This document shows, in pieces, positions 22,628-34,035 of a DNA stretch of 64,000 bases. Each line of letters begins with the position of its first letter. Position 1 is the stretch's first letter. The notes below the pieces were generated by a model. The model was not told the DNA's origin. It searched no databases and saw only the letters and a list, made by a program, of their open reading frames with translations. Both the position numbers and the translations under genes were made by a program. This stretch comes from Euonymus europaeus (taxonomy: Eukaryota > Streptophyta > Magnoliopsida > Celastrales > Celastraceae), in NCBI GenBank assembly GCA_963580455.1, contig OY756968.1, positions 20,243,996 to 20,307,995 on the forward strand, written 5' to 3'.

Positions 22628-23339
22628 TGGTGGTGCGCGATCTCCACAAGCTGTGTTACTAAAACAAAACAAAAAAATTGCCTCTGCTTCTGCTGCCTCT
22701 GCGTCCCTTTCAGCCTCCTCTGCCTCCCTTTCAGCCTCTTCAGCTTCTGCGATCGCAGCTTCCGCCTTTGCTACTGCTCGCGCAACTGCAGCAGATTAAC
22801 TAAATCTGGATCACTTCAAATCTGGTCAACGTTCATATTTCTTGAACTTTGATCCTTGCATCTGCAATTTGCATTTTAGTATCCGGTATTTTTTAAAAAA
22901 AAATTTCAGTTTGGTTCTGAAAGTTTTGAAATTTATAATTTGGTCCATAATAGTTCTGAAATTTTTGTTTGGTCCTTGATGCTTTTGTCAATTTCAGTTT
23001 GGTCCTCCATATTTTAGGAGTTTACAATTTTGTCCTCATTCCTTCTAAAATGTTCAATTTCATCCTCAATATTTCTGACTATTTCAGTTTGATCCCAGAT
23101 CTTTCTCGAATTTTTTAGTTTGCCCCCGCATATTTCTGTAATCGTCTGTGCACCCTGAATTTTCTAGAATATTCAATTCAGTGCCTCTTAATTCTTGCTA
23201 ACTATTCAATCGTCAGTTTCACCGCTCTTCAGCCGATGATGACTTCTTTCTCATCATTTGCATCTGCCATGACTGCACGTATTTCTGGTTTGCACGCTTC
23301 CTCGTCAGCAATGGAAGTCAGGGAAGCCGATTGGGATAT

Positions 23340-23640
23340 CGTCTGATGTTGCTGGTTCTGGTTTTGGTTCTAATTTTGCTGATTCTGGTTTATTTTCGGG
23401 TTCTGTTTTGTTCTGGATTTGTGGTTCTGGTTCTGCGTTTGCTGGTTCTGGTTCTGCGTTTGCTGTCTCTGGTTCTGATTTTGCTGGTTTCGGTTTGTCT
23501 TCGGGTTCTTTTGGGTTCTGATTTGGTTTTGGTTTTGCCGAGTATTTTGTGTTGTATTCAGTTCTGGTTCTGTTTCTGGTTGATGGCTCTGCTTTTGATG
23601 CGATAAAGGCGTTCTGGTTTGCTGATATTTCATCTGGTTT
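23340..23640 (+). repeat. Gly/Ser/Phe-coding degenerate minisatellite
   Basis: Imperfect repetitions of 'ggttctggttttgct' and 'ggttctgcgtttgct' translate in one frame as AGSGFGSNFADSGLFSGS and later GSGSAFAGSGSAFAVSGS, before a stop. It lies inside the small LTR element and is the most unusual part of its interior. The opposite strand is also open (Gln/Asn-rich), which is a by-product of the repeat. Confidence 0.7.
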
Positions 23641-23775
23641 TGGCTTTTTGCTCTGTGCTCACACTTATTGTGATCCTGTTATAGGCCTGTGGTCTGCTTA
23701 TGTTTCTCCGTTTCTGTTTTACCTTTGGCAAATTTTTGATGATTTGTATGTAATCATCCTCAGTTTGAGAGGGGG

Positions 23776-23945
23776 TGTGAGCTGTATACAGCTAAGTTAC
23801 ATAGCTATATACAGCTAAGTATGTGAGTGTGTGTGAGTTGTGTGTGAGTTGTAATGAGTGTGTGAGTTGTGTATTTATATGTGTGTATTCTACTGAGATT
23901 AATAAGAAAAAGATGTGAGATTGATAAGAAATACAGTTTCTAACA
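23776..23945 (+). repeat. 3' LTR of the small LTR element
   Basis: This copy is 170 bp, TG...CA, ends CTAACA and is followed by the target duplication CCATT. It contains extra tandem copies of 'atacagctaag' and 'gtgtgagttg' compared with the 5' LTR. Confidence 0.85.
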
Positions 23946-24269
23946 CCATTATATGTATGTTTATATTTCTTTCAGTTGTCCACAAATTTTTAGGATTGCA
24001 AACAGTTATGAGAACTGTGATTTTTACCTCAACCTTTTTACCTCACATCTACACTCCAAACATTTTTTTGTTTTTCATTATAATTAATTTGAAAATTACT
24101 GCGCTACAATAGTTAATCATAGAAGTTAGTGAAATACCAGTCATATTTACTTCAAATTCAGGCGTCCTTCTACGTTTTATAGATTCTTCTCCACCATAAC
24201 ATCTATTAATCGATATGTTCACGGACCTTTCTTTTCCACGACTAAACAACTTAGGTAAGAGCAATGACT

Positions 24270-24835
24270 CTAGCCAATGATTATTATAAATTTTATTTTC
24301 TTTCTCATTAATTAACGCAATTACCTACCATTGAAAAACTTCTATAATGAACAGGTGTCAAATGAATGAAATGCACTTTGCACATCAATTCATACAACTC
24401 CAACATCAAATCAGCAATTAACAAAAAATGCCTACTTACAAAAGCTTCAAAATCGATACTCATCAAAAAATCTCACAAATAACAATCTTTCACTTCCCAA
24501 GAATATATACAAGTTTTATATTCAAGTATCTAGCAAACAAAGAAACATTGAGTAGAGTGGAAAATCAATCTTGAAAACCATCAGTCATTCAATAATCATC
24601 ACTACGAGACAAAGCTTCAATAACATTAAACAAGAACACGTTTTAAAGTCACATAAAAAGATGATGTTGATCAAATAACAATGACATAAAAACTCAAACC
24701 AATAGTCCAATATGAACTACAAAAGATAATAATAACCAAGTTACAAATAATCTAAATATGATGAGCGAGAATATATTTTAAAAAAATAAGGTAAACCCAG
24801 AGAATATCACCTCCATTATATATACACATAAAGTA
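24270..24835. other. Intergenic, nothing recognised
   Basis: This is AT-rich DNA without recognisable coding or repeat structure, between the small LTR element and the open frame that follows. Confidence 0.5.
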
Positions 24836-25041
24836 GATATGTTGGTGAAACAGCACAAAGATACGCCACATATATCAAAGAAACACAGCTTACTAACAAA
24901 AATGGAAACTCCACAAGTAAAGACAACAGGAACATCAGAATACCAGGTAATTTCACTGATACTTTTTCTGCAGTTCTTAGTAAAGCTCTCCTTCAAGCCA
25001 TTTTCACATGAAATTCCTATCTTTCCTCAGAGCAACCAAAC

Positions 25042-25794
25042 ATGTTTGCTGCAGCACTATCGCAGAAGATAAACATGGTTAACCTCACCAAAAAAAAACA
25101 CTAGGACATCATTAGAGATATACGATGGCTGTTAAACAAATTGGAGGAAGCTGCAACATACCCTAAAAATCTGTCAGAGAAAAGGCTTATATGTCTCATC
25201 AACGCCTCAGAAGAACTCCTTGCAGAAAATGCGAAGCTGAAATCAAAATACAAAGAGGAGTATGGCGCTTGGTCCCTCACGATGAATATCAATATGGATG
25301 AACGAAGGAATCAAATGCCTAAAACAGAGAATCAAAAGAAAACTGACAAGTTGATGATTGATATTTTAATCATCAATGCAGAGATTTTGGAGAAATCAAA
25401 TGCGTGCAGACCAGCTGAGGAAACTCTGCCTGAAATCAAGAACATGTATAACACAGCTCAGCTTCTGTATCTCTCTCTCAACCAGGCATTAGAAATGCAA
25501 GAAGATGGCATTGGAAAAGATAATAAATTAGGCAAGAAAAAAGTCACAAACGAAGAAGAAGGAATATACAAAATAATTGCTACTGTCAACAACCTGGACT
25601 GGTGTAGATACCAGTTAGAAAATCTCACCTTCAGTGTATTAAACAAGCCAGAGGGAATTCTGCACTTCTCGCAAACAGTCATTGAGGAGGTATTTCTGAA
25701 TCCTTCTGATGAAACTATTCCACTGCAAGATCACAAACCTGAGGGAAGTTCTACTTCAGAAGCCAAACTAGAAGAAAAGCTTCAAAAAAAATAG
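25042..25794 (+). pseudogene. Unrecognised helical protein gene, probably broken
   Basis: A long frame runs to the stop at 25794. From an ATG at 25042 it reads MFAAALSQKINMVNLTKKKH, then meets a TAG at 25102. After the stop it stays open for more than 225 residues (DIIRDIRWLLNKLEEAATYP and on). No ATG follows the TAG early in the frame. The protein is rich in Lys, Glu, Asn and Leu and looks alpha-helical, with NASEELLAENAKLKSKYKEE resembling a coiled coil. Two readings are possible: a pseudogene with one nonsense change, or a terminal exon that starts at the acceptor 'cactag' just before 25105, with an earlier exon at about 24839-24946 (donor 'cag|gtaatt'). I do not recognise the family. Confidence 0.4.
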
Positions 25795-25799
25795 AGTCG

Positions 25800-28085
25800 A
25801 TGCATTTCGTAGGGGTAAATGAATGCTCATGTGTTGTATATACTGTAAATATATGTAGAAAATCTCCAAAACCATGCTAATGCTAGCATAGTATAACCTA
25901 AAAGACCCGTTGTGCATCGAACCTAAGAAGAAAAACAGCCTGGCATAGCCTATTTTGTCCTCACATGTCATGACAACCGATAAACAACAATATTAATCTC
26001 TTGGCGTCGATAGCCATGTTTTGTAAAGTATACCATAAGTAGATGTGTGTAATATATATCCTTATTTGACTAATTTTGCTTAACTTTTACTTGAACATGG
26101 ATCACAACTCTAATACCCATGAAAGATATTCGCAGGTCAAATTCAAGTTGAGTACAATGTCCCTAGAACATCAGAAACTATGTAAATGTTTTTATCAAAT
26201 TTAAGTTGTTTTCTATCTCTTTTCTGTAGATATCATTACGAGAGTTGATGCTTTTATTCATGTAAAATTGTGATTTCAATGCTTTTGTTCATGTAAAATT
26301 TTGTTTGAGCTACTCAGACACACACACACTCTTCAATGGATACACACACACTCTTTAATGGATACAAACTTGGTATTAACGAACAATTTTAGAATAACGG
26401 TTGAGTTACGTTACTGCCATTAACTGAAACTAATTGGGTCGATTTGTGTTTGCCTACTGAAATTGATTTCTATTTTTTTTTTAAAAAAAACTTGTCAGAC
26501 TATTTTTTTTAAAACAAATTGTTAAGTGACGTTGTTTCTTTCGATATACTCCACTTATGGGTAACATTTGATAAACATTATGAATAAAGATTTAAACCAA
26601 ATGAAATGTGGTTCTCAAATACCATGGAAAGACTCATGTTGATTATCCATTTGTTAGGCTTCGTATAATGAAGCACACAAATATACAAGGAATTTGAATA
26701 CTTGTAGTTCACATTGATTAAGTATAAGGCATCGACATGAGTCTTGAGATAATTTCACATCAAATCCCCTTCCCTTGCCGCACAAGGTTTGAAACCAAGA
26801 TAAAATTAATGTATACCTTACAAAACATGCCTATCGACCCGAAGAGATTAAGATCGACAAAATATTTCCATGACAGGCAAAGACAAAATAGCCTATGCCA
26901 GCCTATTAATATTAATATTAATATTGCCATTTGTATGTGAATATAATTTAAGAGTATACAATGTATGTATTTTCGAATTGATTGACACATCCGAAATCAA
27001 ATTTATAGCTTATATTATAACCGAGTGAGTGAAGAACATTATAATCTTCATCAACTCGGAAAATAAAAACTATCAATTTGATTACATAAATGTCAATCAC
27101 TCGACAACACACACGTCGTAAACTCTTAAACTATACTCACACACAAATCAATTCTACAAAAACAAAAGTCCAAGAGTTATTTAATTACTAGAATGTCTAT
27201 ACTTAACTCACCAACTTTTACAATCAAAAACACAGAGGAAATCATAAAACTAATAATTCCCGTAACTTCAAGTAGTTCAAAAAACCCATCCTACAAAAAA
27301 ATATGTTAATCTACAGGTAATACATAAACAACAAAATTTAACCCATATACATTTCATTTCTTGATGAAAGTATAATCCAGAAAAACCAAGCATTCAAAAT
27401 AACAATTTCATACAGACATCATAGTTTGAAGAGTGAGTGTAAGTTACCAATCTAATATGCTAAATTATGAAGTAGGAGAAGTGTGTTTACTTATTCATGC
27501 CTAATTGTTTGCACTACAGTTTTTGCTGATCAAACATATGCATATTTTCAGGTGAGTTAGAAATTATATGAAGACAACTTAAAAAAAGATATGTAAATCC
27601 ATTATGTAATAAACTGATATGTAACAATAAATTAGCAAGCTTTCTGCAAAACTAAGCTCCAATTACAGACGAGAAACCAAGAAACTTCAAACATGTCATT
27701 TCTATGATAGTATAAAAACTAGACTGTCTTCACTCTTCACCTAACAACTTTTAAAAAAAAATAGAAATTAGTTTCACTTGGCAAACAAAAAAGACAAACA
27801 ACAAATGGAGAAACAGAGGTCACTCTCTCTCATCTCTACTAATTTTCAAATGCCCATCTCCTTAACAGAACATGATAATGCTAGCAATAAGTTTGTCCAC
27901 AGATAAAAGACAGTGGCAAAAAAAAACACAAGAAATAGAAGCATAGATCAATATTCATGCAGCACAACAAACCCAAACATGGCCAAAAGACCTACTCAAC
28001 AACAGCCAAGCTGCTTTCCCACCACGGGTAAAAAAAAGGAATCAAATTGAACAAACCCAACACAAAAATCTGGCCGTCATAATCA
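25800..28085. other. Intergenic AT-rich DNA
   Basis: I see no supported gene. Small simple repeats occur: 'cacacacacactctt' twice near 26320-26355 and an (attaat)n run at 26906-26925. Confidence 0.5.
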
Positions 28086-28089
28086 AAAG

Positions 28090-28400
28090 AAATTCAAACT
28101 GAGCATAAATGAGAACCTGTGAACTAAACAAAAGAATGAAACCGAACAAACCCAACAGAAAAACCAATAAAAACAGGGGCAGAAGAACAAAAATTGTGAA
28201 AAAAATAGAAGCTGAGGTGAAATGCGAACCTGACCGTAAGAATCAGAATAGAGATAACCCAACGCCAGAAATAAGAAGCCAGCAACCAGAACCATCAACT
28301 GAACATAGGAATCACAAAAGCCGAGGAGCAATCAAAACTGAGAAGAAATGCGAACCTAGAGGTAAGAATCGGAACAAAGAGAGAACCTGGGCGCAACAAT
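28090..28400 (+). repeat. Degenerate tandem repeat, about 125-bp period
   Basis: The phrase 'gaggtgaaatgcgaacctga.cgtaagaatc' at about 28213 recurs as 'gagaagaaatgcgaacctag.ggtaagaatc' at about 28340, and in weaker form as 'gagcataaatgagaacctg' at about 28100. The block gives long open frames on both strands because it is A-rich. I regard those frames as repeat artefacts. Confidence 0.55.
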
Positions 28401-28452
28401 CAGAAACAAAAGATCACAAAACCCCAATTAGTTTCAATTAATGGCAGTTCTC

Positions 28453-28863
28453 TGTGATGATCTCAGATTATTAAATCAAGAACAATCCAAGATCAAACAC
28501 TACGATCAATGAAATGAGACATAACATTGATCTTATTGATAAAACTTGATTCATAAGAACAAAGACGAGAGCAAACCAGGCTAAGCTGGAGTAAATCTCT
28601 CAAGAAAATACAAGAACAATACAAAAAATTCCCTTTTTTCCATACAAAACCAGTAATAGCTATTTATAGTAATTCTAACTACCAGGCCATGCCATAGAAA
28701 TGTCCTCCAATGTAGTCTCCACGTGAGCTGGTCTCTAACTAATTTCTCCAAGTAGAGCAACTTGATAAACAAGTCCTCCAACCTCTAAACATAATCCACG
28801 TGGAACATCTTTAACTAACTGAATTCATGCATAGCAGTAGAACCACTACGAGGGTTCCTAACA
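28453..28863 (-). mobile_element. Solo LTR with 5-bp target duplication
   Basis: On the minus strand the unit begins TGTTAGGAACCC and ends CATCACA, a TG...CA structure of 411 bp. Both sides carry the pentamer TTCTC (28448-28452 and 28864-28868). A TATA-like 'ctatttata' lies inside. No coding region or second LTR adjoins, so recombination between two LTRs of one element has probably left this solo copy. It is inserted at the end of the A-rich tandem-repeat block. Confidence 0.82.
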
Positions 28864-28987
28864 TTCTCTACTTAAATAACAGCAGAAACACACAAGAGAG
28901 AACCCACACGCACGGGCACAACACCCGGGGCAGAGGAGCGAGGTAGCCAGAGTAGATGCATGAACCCGGGGAAAAGTGGAACTGATG

Positions 28988-29062
28988 TTGTCGGCGTCTC
29001 ACACTGGGGAAGCAAAAGAAGAAAAAATTAAAGCTCCAAACGACGTCGTTTTCAGAGCAAAA
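28988..29062 (+). repeat. Promoter-like repeat with AACGACGTCGTT
   Basis: This is the inverted copy of 21775-21838, about 60 bases alike, centred on the AACGACGTCGTT palindrome. About 400 bases downstream, at 29456, a short frame MDEKDDVFNFGG begins and ends at a possible donor (ggtgg|gtatct). The block could therefore be the promoter and first exon of a lost or captured gene. Confidence 0.55.
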
Positions 29063-29249
29063 GAGACAGAAACCTACTTACTTTTGACCATAGGGAACTT
29101 CTCTACCACCCTGTTAGAGCTTACGATGGTAACCAAATATCATTACCATCACTTTTTTCACAAAGCCAGAGAGAGAGAGAGACCACCTAAAAAGAGTGAA
29201 TTCATGAAGATTTTTGTGGTTTCTTATACCTAATTTTTCATCTAACCCA

Positions 29250-30004
29250 AAACAATAAAAAAAACCCACAAAAAAAAAATAAATAAATCAATAAACTTTG
29301 CCCATCTTCTCCCCCTTTCCTTTCAATTTTGTCTCTCTTTCTCATAACTCAAACAAATAACGCTGAAGTACCAGTGAGAGAAAGGAGTGAATTTTCTTTG
29401 GAAAGTAGGAAATTTTTTGGTGGGTTTGGTTTGTCATTTGAATACTAAACAAAAATGGATGAGAAAGATGATGTCTTCAATTTTGGTGGGTATCTGTTTC
29501 TCTCGTTTCAAGCGAATTTCAGATACTTAAAAATTTATCGAAGTGCAAGAGATGACTGAGTTGAAAAAAGAAGAGCGTAGCAAAAGATTATCCTACGCGG
29601 AACAGTGCAATAAGAAGCCGAAGCAATTCAATATATACATAATACAATCGCGCGGCTATACTTAAAAAAATAATACAACTGCTCGATTATACTAAGAATA
29701 AATATACCTTATACCCTATAAATATTACCTCTTAGAACATGTACCCTCACCTTTTTACCCACAAAAGCCCATACATCACAAACCCAACTATAATATCAAC
29801 GTATTAGACCATTAAGTATCATTTGAAAGAAAAATTAACCACAACGGAAAAAATTTATCGAAATGGATCCCTTTTTCCTCATATTCACAAAGCATAAGTT
29901 CACAACACGGACAAACACCACAAACAAATACCACTTACCCAAAATTAAAAAAATTATGATTACAAAAAACCAAATGTTTACAAGGCCAATTTCTTATTAA
30001 AAAA
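29250..30004. other. Intergenic AT-rich DNA
   Basis: No gene can be supported apart from the short first-exon-like frame near 29456. Composition is A-rich. Confidence 0.45.
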
Positions 30005-31112
30005 CTTATATATATAAAAGCTAATTATTTGTCTTTATTAACCAATCCAACATTAAAAAAATATCGTAAAACCAAACCGATAATGAACCGCAATTTATCA
30101 AAGCATACTACAACATCCAAGTAGCAATTAATGGATGAAATATCAACACCGACACTTCCATACCCATAGCGTAATGCCATGAATAACTTGTACAACACTT
30201 GAGTGCGTGCACATCATCAGTTCCAAATTCATCTCGACGGCCACACACTGCATACCAAAACAACGTCGTCATGAATTGTTATTACTTCGTTGTTTCCTTT
30301 TGTTGGTTTTCTTTGTGTGTACTATCATTATCACATATTTAGTATCCTTCTACGTTTGTCATGTGCTGTTTTCAAGTTTTACAACAGCTAGAGAAGCAAG
30401 TTGACAACAGGAGGAAACCTGTGGAATAGAAACACTAGAAATGATTACTGAAATAAATTCATTCTTTAAGACGATTAAAACACGTTTATTTGCAATCAAT
30501 GTAGCAACTCTTTTGAAATAAACTCAACGCTATAGATGATACAGCTGCATTTACAGCAGCAAACCAGGATGGGGAGAATTTTTCGGTGTCCTCCCTCCAA
30601 ATCCCCAAAAGAATTTTTCAGTGTACACAAGCAACATCCATTAGTTCAAACATAATTTTTTAATTTTGTTCCATAGATTAAGGTCTCGCTGGAAAATGCA
30701 GATGGAATTGAATCAATTGTTGGTGAAAGAATAAATGCCACAGAAAGAATGCCAAGTTCGTATGTGGGAAAAAATATGGTTGATTGAATTCCATGTATCA
30801 GTAGTTTCACACTTTGGCTGTAATATGTTTTTATTTTATCATAAATTATTTATTTTCCTATATCTTACAGAGTCGCAAAACAGGTCGGATGCCTTGGATT
30901 GTATCTTGATTAGTGTCATTTTGTTCTAGCTTATTCATCTCCTGCTCTAAAAAACAAACAACGAAAACCAAAAAAATATAAAACCATAACAAAGACACGT
31001 CAAGCCATAATTAATATCTAAAAAAACCATCAGAAAAAGATCAAAAACATACCAACGCACACAATAAATGCCAAGATCACTCGCCCGCCGCAACGCGCGG
31101 GTTCATCACTAG
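30005..31112 (+). mobile_element. Putative non-autonomous Helitron
   Basis: The 3' end is convincing in form. A GC-rich hairpin CCCGC...GCGGG (about 31083-31101), unlike its AT-rich surroundings, is followed after a short spacer by CTAG and a host T (31109-31113), the CTRR-T terminus of plant Helitrons. The proposed 5' end near 30005 (cttatatatataaaagc) resembles plant Helitron starts but lacks the canonical TC, so the left boundary is weak. The interior has an exon-like piece at 30672-30750 (KVSLENADGIESIVGERINA) of unknown origin. Confidence 0.45.
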
Positions 31113-31922
31113 TATGTATATAAGTTCAATGAAATATTATAAATTATAAGCTAACTTATCTTGACGACATATAAGTTCTATCAAATGAAATGTTTATGTA
31201 TTTAGAATGTAAAAATTTATTTTATTTTAAGCACAAAAGAAATCCAAGTGAGTAGTAAGGAGCAACAATTATGAACATCCTCTCAACATCATAAATGAAA
31301 AGTTAATTGAAATTAATATGATTATTTTTTTTTCTCCATAAATGGAGGGAGCCATCGAACCTCAAGGTCTCGTCAAAAGAAATAAAATTAAAAAAAAAAT
31401 CAAAGGAGGAAAGTATTCGATGCCAACATAGGGAAAAAAATGAAACAAATCCTTTAGAAATTTTTTTTTAACAATTCCTTCACTAATAATAATTAAAATA
31501 TTTATTTTGGTGATGTAACTATTTATCTCCATGAACTTCAACAGTTAAGAGGCTTTCCCCTTCCCAATCACCCGAACGCCTCCAAACCAGAAGGTCCTCA
31601 AGAAGAACAATTGCAGTCCGCTGTTACAGAGGTATGTTGTCATCTCCTTCGTCTTCGATTTTGGTCGATTGTTTGGACTTTTGTTAATAACCATGTAGCT
31701 TTAGCCTTGTATGTAACTGCGGAAATGGCTAAGAAGAGGGGAACTAAGGTTTTCCTTCATTCGAGAACTCATTTCTTCAATGCCAACAAGGATAGCCTTT
31801 ATTTTCTTAAGTTATTATCAGTATAGTGAAAAAGAGATTCTCATCTATTTTGTTTTGTTTCTCTAAGCACGAAATCAAGAATTTTTTTGATATGTATCTT
31901 ACCTTTTCGTGTGCTCTGATTT
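31109..31922 (+). repeat. Long direct repeat, copy 1
   Basis: About 810 bases, from 'tatgtatataagttc' to 'gtgtgctctgattta', are repeated at 34509-35750 with only scattered substitutions and small indels, apart from a 414-base insertion in copy 2. The repeat holds an exon-like stretch at about 31540-31628 (frame RLSPSQSPERLQTRRSSRRT before a gtatgt donor) and a short frame ending FLKLLSV. Confidence 0.88.
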
Positions 31923-31956
31923 ATGGTATCAGAGCTTGCTGGCTCTGATACCATAA
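31921..31956. repeat. Perfect inverted repeat of retrotransposon primer sites
   Basis: The 15-mer TTATGGTATCAGAGC (31921-31935) is followed after six bases by its exact reverse complement (31942-31956). TGGTATCAGAGC is the classical initiator-Met tRNA primer-binding site of plant copia elements, so two such sites face each other. Confidence 0.88.
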
Positions 31957-32180
31957 AAGGATTTGATGAAATGATTTTCATTAATTATCAAAGATATTAA
32001 CTAGCATATATATATATATATATATATATACAGATCTATAATGTAAACCTGCTAACATCAGACTGAAAGACAGCTGATGCTAAGTAGCCGTTGAAGATAA
32101 CATAACATATTTGAATGAGGAGTGGCCTGAAGGTTGGGCCAAAAATATAATAAGAAATTGATTAAACAGATATGGACTTG
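31957..32180 (-). mobile_element. Copia-type LTR remnant, minus orientation
   Basis: Read on the minus strand, the segment ends TCATCAAATCCTTTTA immediately before a TGGTATCAGAGC primer site, exactly where a 5' LTR would end. It contains an (AT)n run at about 32002-32029 and promoter-like A/T boxes. The outer LTR boundary is not resolved. Confidence 0.5.
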
Positions 32181-33990
32181 ATGAAGTTAACTAGTCTTGG
32201 GCTTGAGCGCGGACCCTTTAGTGGACTCTTTATTTTTCTCCTGGGGTCTTTTATTTATTTTGTTCTCTCACTCATGCTAGAGGACGAAAAATTTATATTT
32301 ATCTATCTATATTTCTATATTTCTATATTTTTATACTTTTTTCTTCTCGTGGGATTGCAGACATTAGGCGGCGAGTAGCTTCTTTTTGCATACCCGCGCA
32401 ACTCGTGTTCTCCTTGGTCTTCTACTTATCTCGCTCTCGCTCTCGCTCACGCTAGAGAACGAAAAACGACGTCGTTTCGAGCGTGCCCTACAATTTCCGC
32501 CCACCTCCTTCCTTGTCGTACTCACTGTGTGACCTTCACCTACGTCATCGACTTTCCTAGGGTCGGGTTATGCATCTGCGTTTGGGGCCATCCTTTTCTC
32601 TTCGCGACCATTTTGGCTACGAAATCGTTCCTCATCTGTCTTTGAAACTTCACAGATTCTTTACTTCCGTTATTGCTGTTGGTTAAGGGTGATTGATCGA
32701 TTTACATCCCCTGTGCCTTCCCCAACACTCATCTTTTTGGTTCGTTCTTCAGCTGCTGGTCATGACATGGTTTCTGTCAGCTCCATTTTGTTGCAGCTTC
32801 TCTGAAAGGTCAGACTTCATATCCCGTCTGTGTTGTTTATTTTGGGGTTTCATCTCCTTTTCAATAGTTTTTTATCCAAGTTTGGATAATCTGCATGGTC
32901 AAGTGATTTTGCTGCTTGCCCCTTATTGTTTGCAGTCTATCGATCAATACAGTAACAGTCAGACCATTCTCTACATCTTTCTTTGTGCCTCAGATTGAAA
33001 TTTTAGGATACCCTATGTTATTGTACTGCTGTTTCCCCTGCCCTTCTTCTTTTCGAGGTTCTTTTCACGTTGTTTGCCTTTGGGATCTAGGTTTCGTTTT
33101 CACTTTCCATTTGCTTCTGTTTTCATGTCTTCAGGTTATTTATGGTTCTCTTTAGTCTTTCTTCAAGTATATCTTCTTAGCTCTCTGTTTTTTTTCCTCA
33201 TCAAAAGACTTTCTGGACTTAGTAGACTTTCTCCCTCTGTGCATCTCTAAGATAATTAGATCACCCGAGAAAGTTATATTGTTTTGGGTTAACGGACCTG
33301 TCACATGAAAAGAGGATCAAAGTTATAAAGGGTCTTATACTGAGTATGATTATTTGTGTTTTTAAAAATTTTGGATTTGGATGACTTCTTCATCAGTGAG
33401 TCAAAATCGTAAATAGGAAAGAGTTATTTCTATCAATGGTAATGTCGATCAGTTATATCTCAAAGATTTCTCTAGCTATTTATATCACGGGAGATTGGGT
33501 TTTTTACCAATTGGCCTTTCTATTTTTCATCATAGGCCTCTACCTCTTTTATTTCAACTGTTCTAAGCTCTCTCATTGTTTCAATCTAATTTTATTTCAT
33601 GTAGGTATTGACCTCAGCATTAACGGCTGAATACCAGTTCATATTCTTTGGTAATGTTTCTTTCACTCACTGTAAGCTCTCAATTTTTCAGTATTACTTT
33701 CTTTCATGCAACTATTGATCTTTGCCGCAGTTTATATGTTGTGTGGTGGATTGTCATAAGCTTTCACATCTTCTATTCTTTGGGTGAAATTTTTCCACAA
33801 ATATTAAAATTTGCTTTGCCTATTTAGCAATTTGTTGAAGCACTTTATGCCATTGGTTTTTTAATTTTTTCTGTCTTATATTCACTCTCAGTTATTTCAG
33901 AAGCTTCTTCCTTTCATCTCCATTTTCATACTGCAATTTACATTGTTTTATATATAAATATATATGTGATTGCATCCTTCTTAACTTGAA
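32180..33990. other. Intergenic, T-rich; no gene supported
   Basis: A third AACGACGTCGTT palindrome lies at about 32466, in a CT-rich context that looks like a promoter or leader. Downstream frames (32690-33630) are hydrophobic translations of T-rich DNA without family resemblance. The area may be leader or intron sequence of a lost gene. Confidence 0.4.
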
Positions 33991-34035
33991 TCAGCATGGA
34001 CAATATCCTACAAAAATATGTGCATTCAGAACAAC

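Larger units (their letters stand above)
22510..23945 (+). mobile_element. Small non-autonomous LTR retroelement
   Basis: The 5' repeat (22510-22627) and 3' repeat (23776-23945) both begin TGTGAGCTGTATACAGCTAAG and share the tail from 'tatttatatgtgtgtattc' to 'aaatacagtttct'. The element is flanked by a perfect 5-bp duplication CCATT (22505-22509 and 23946-23950). A polypurine tract GAGAGGGGG (23767-23775) directly precedes the 3' LTR, and a TGG-starting primer-site candidate follows the 5' LTR at 22628. The 1.15-kb interior has no recognisable gag, integrase or reverse transcriptase. It holds a Ser/Ala-coding tract, a pyrimidine-rich block with repeated 'tttggtcct' and a Gly/Ser/Phe-coding minisatellite. 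This is a TRIM-like or deleted derivative. Confidence 0.85.

Noticed and set aside
23370..23633. Gln/Asn-rich minus-strand frame in the small LTR element
   Set aside because: A repeat of this composition is open on both strands. The frame shows no start context or homology.
28083..28441. Overlapping frames on both strands in A-rich DNA
   Set aside because: They follow from the degenerate tandem repeat, and the plus frame runs up to the solo LTR without any domain.
32693..33155. Hydrophobic frames of about 80-100 codons
   Set aside because: They are Phe/Leu/Ser-rich translations of T-rich DNA with no domain and no conserved start.
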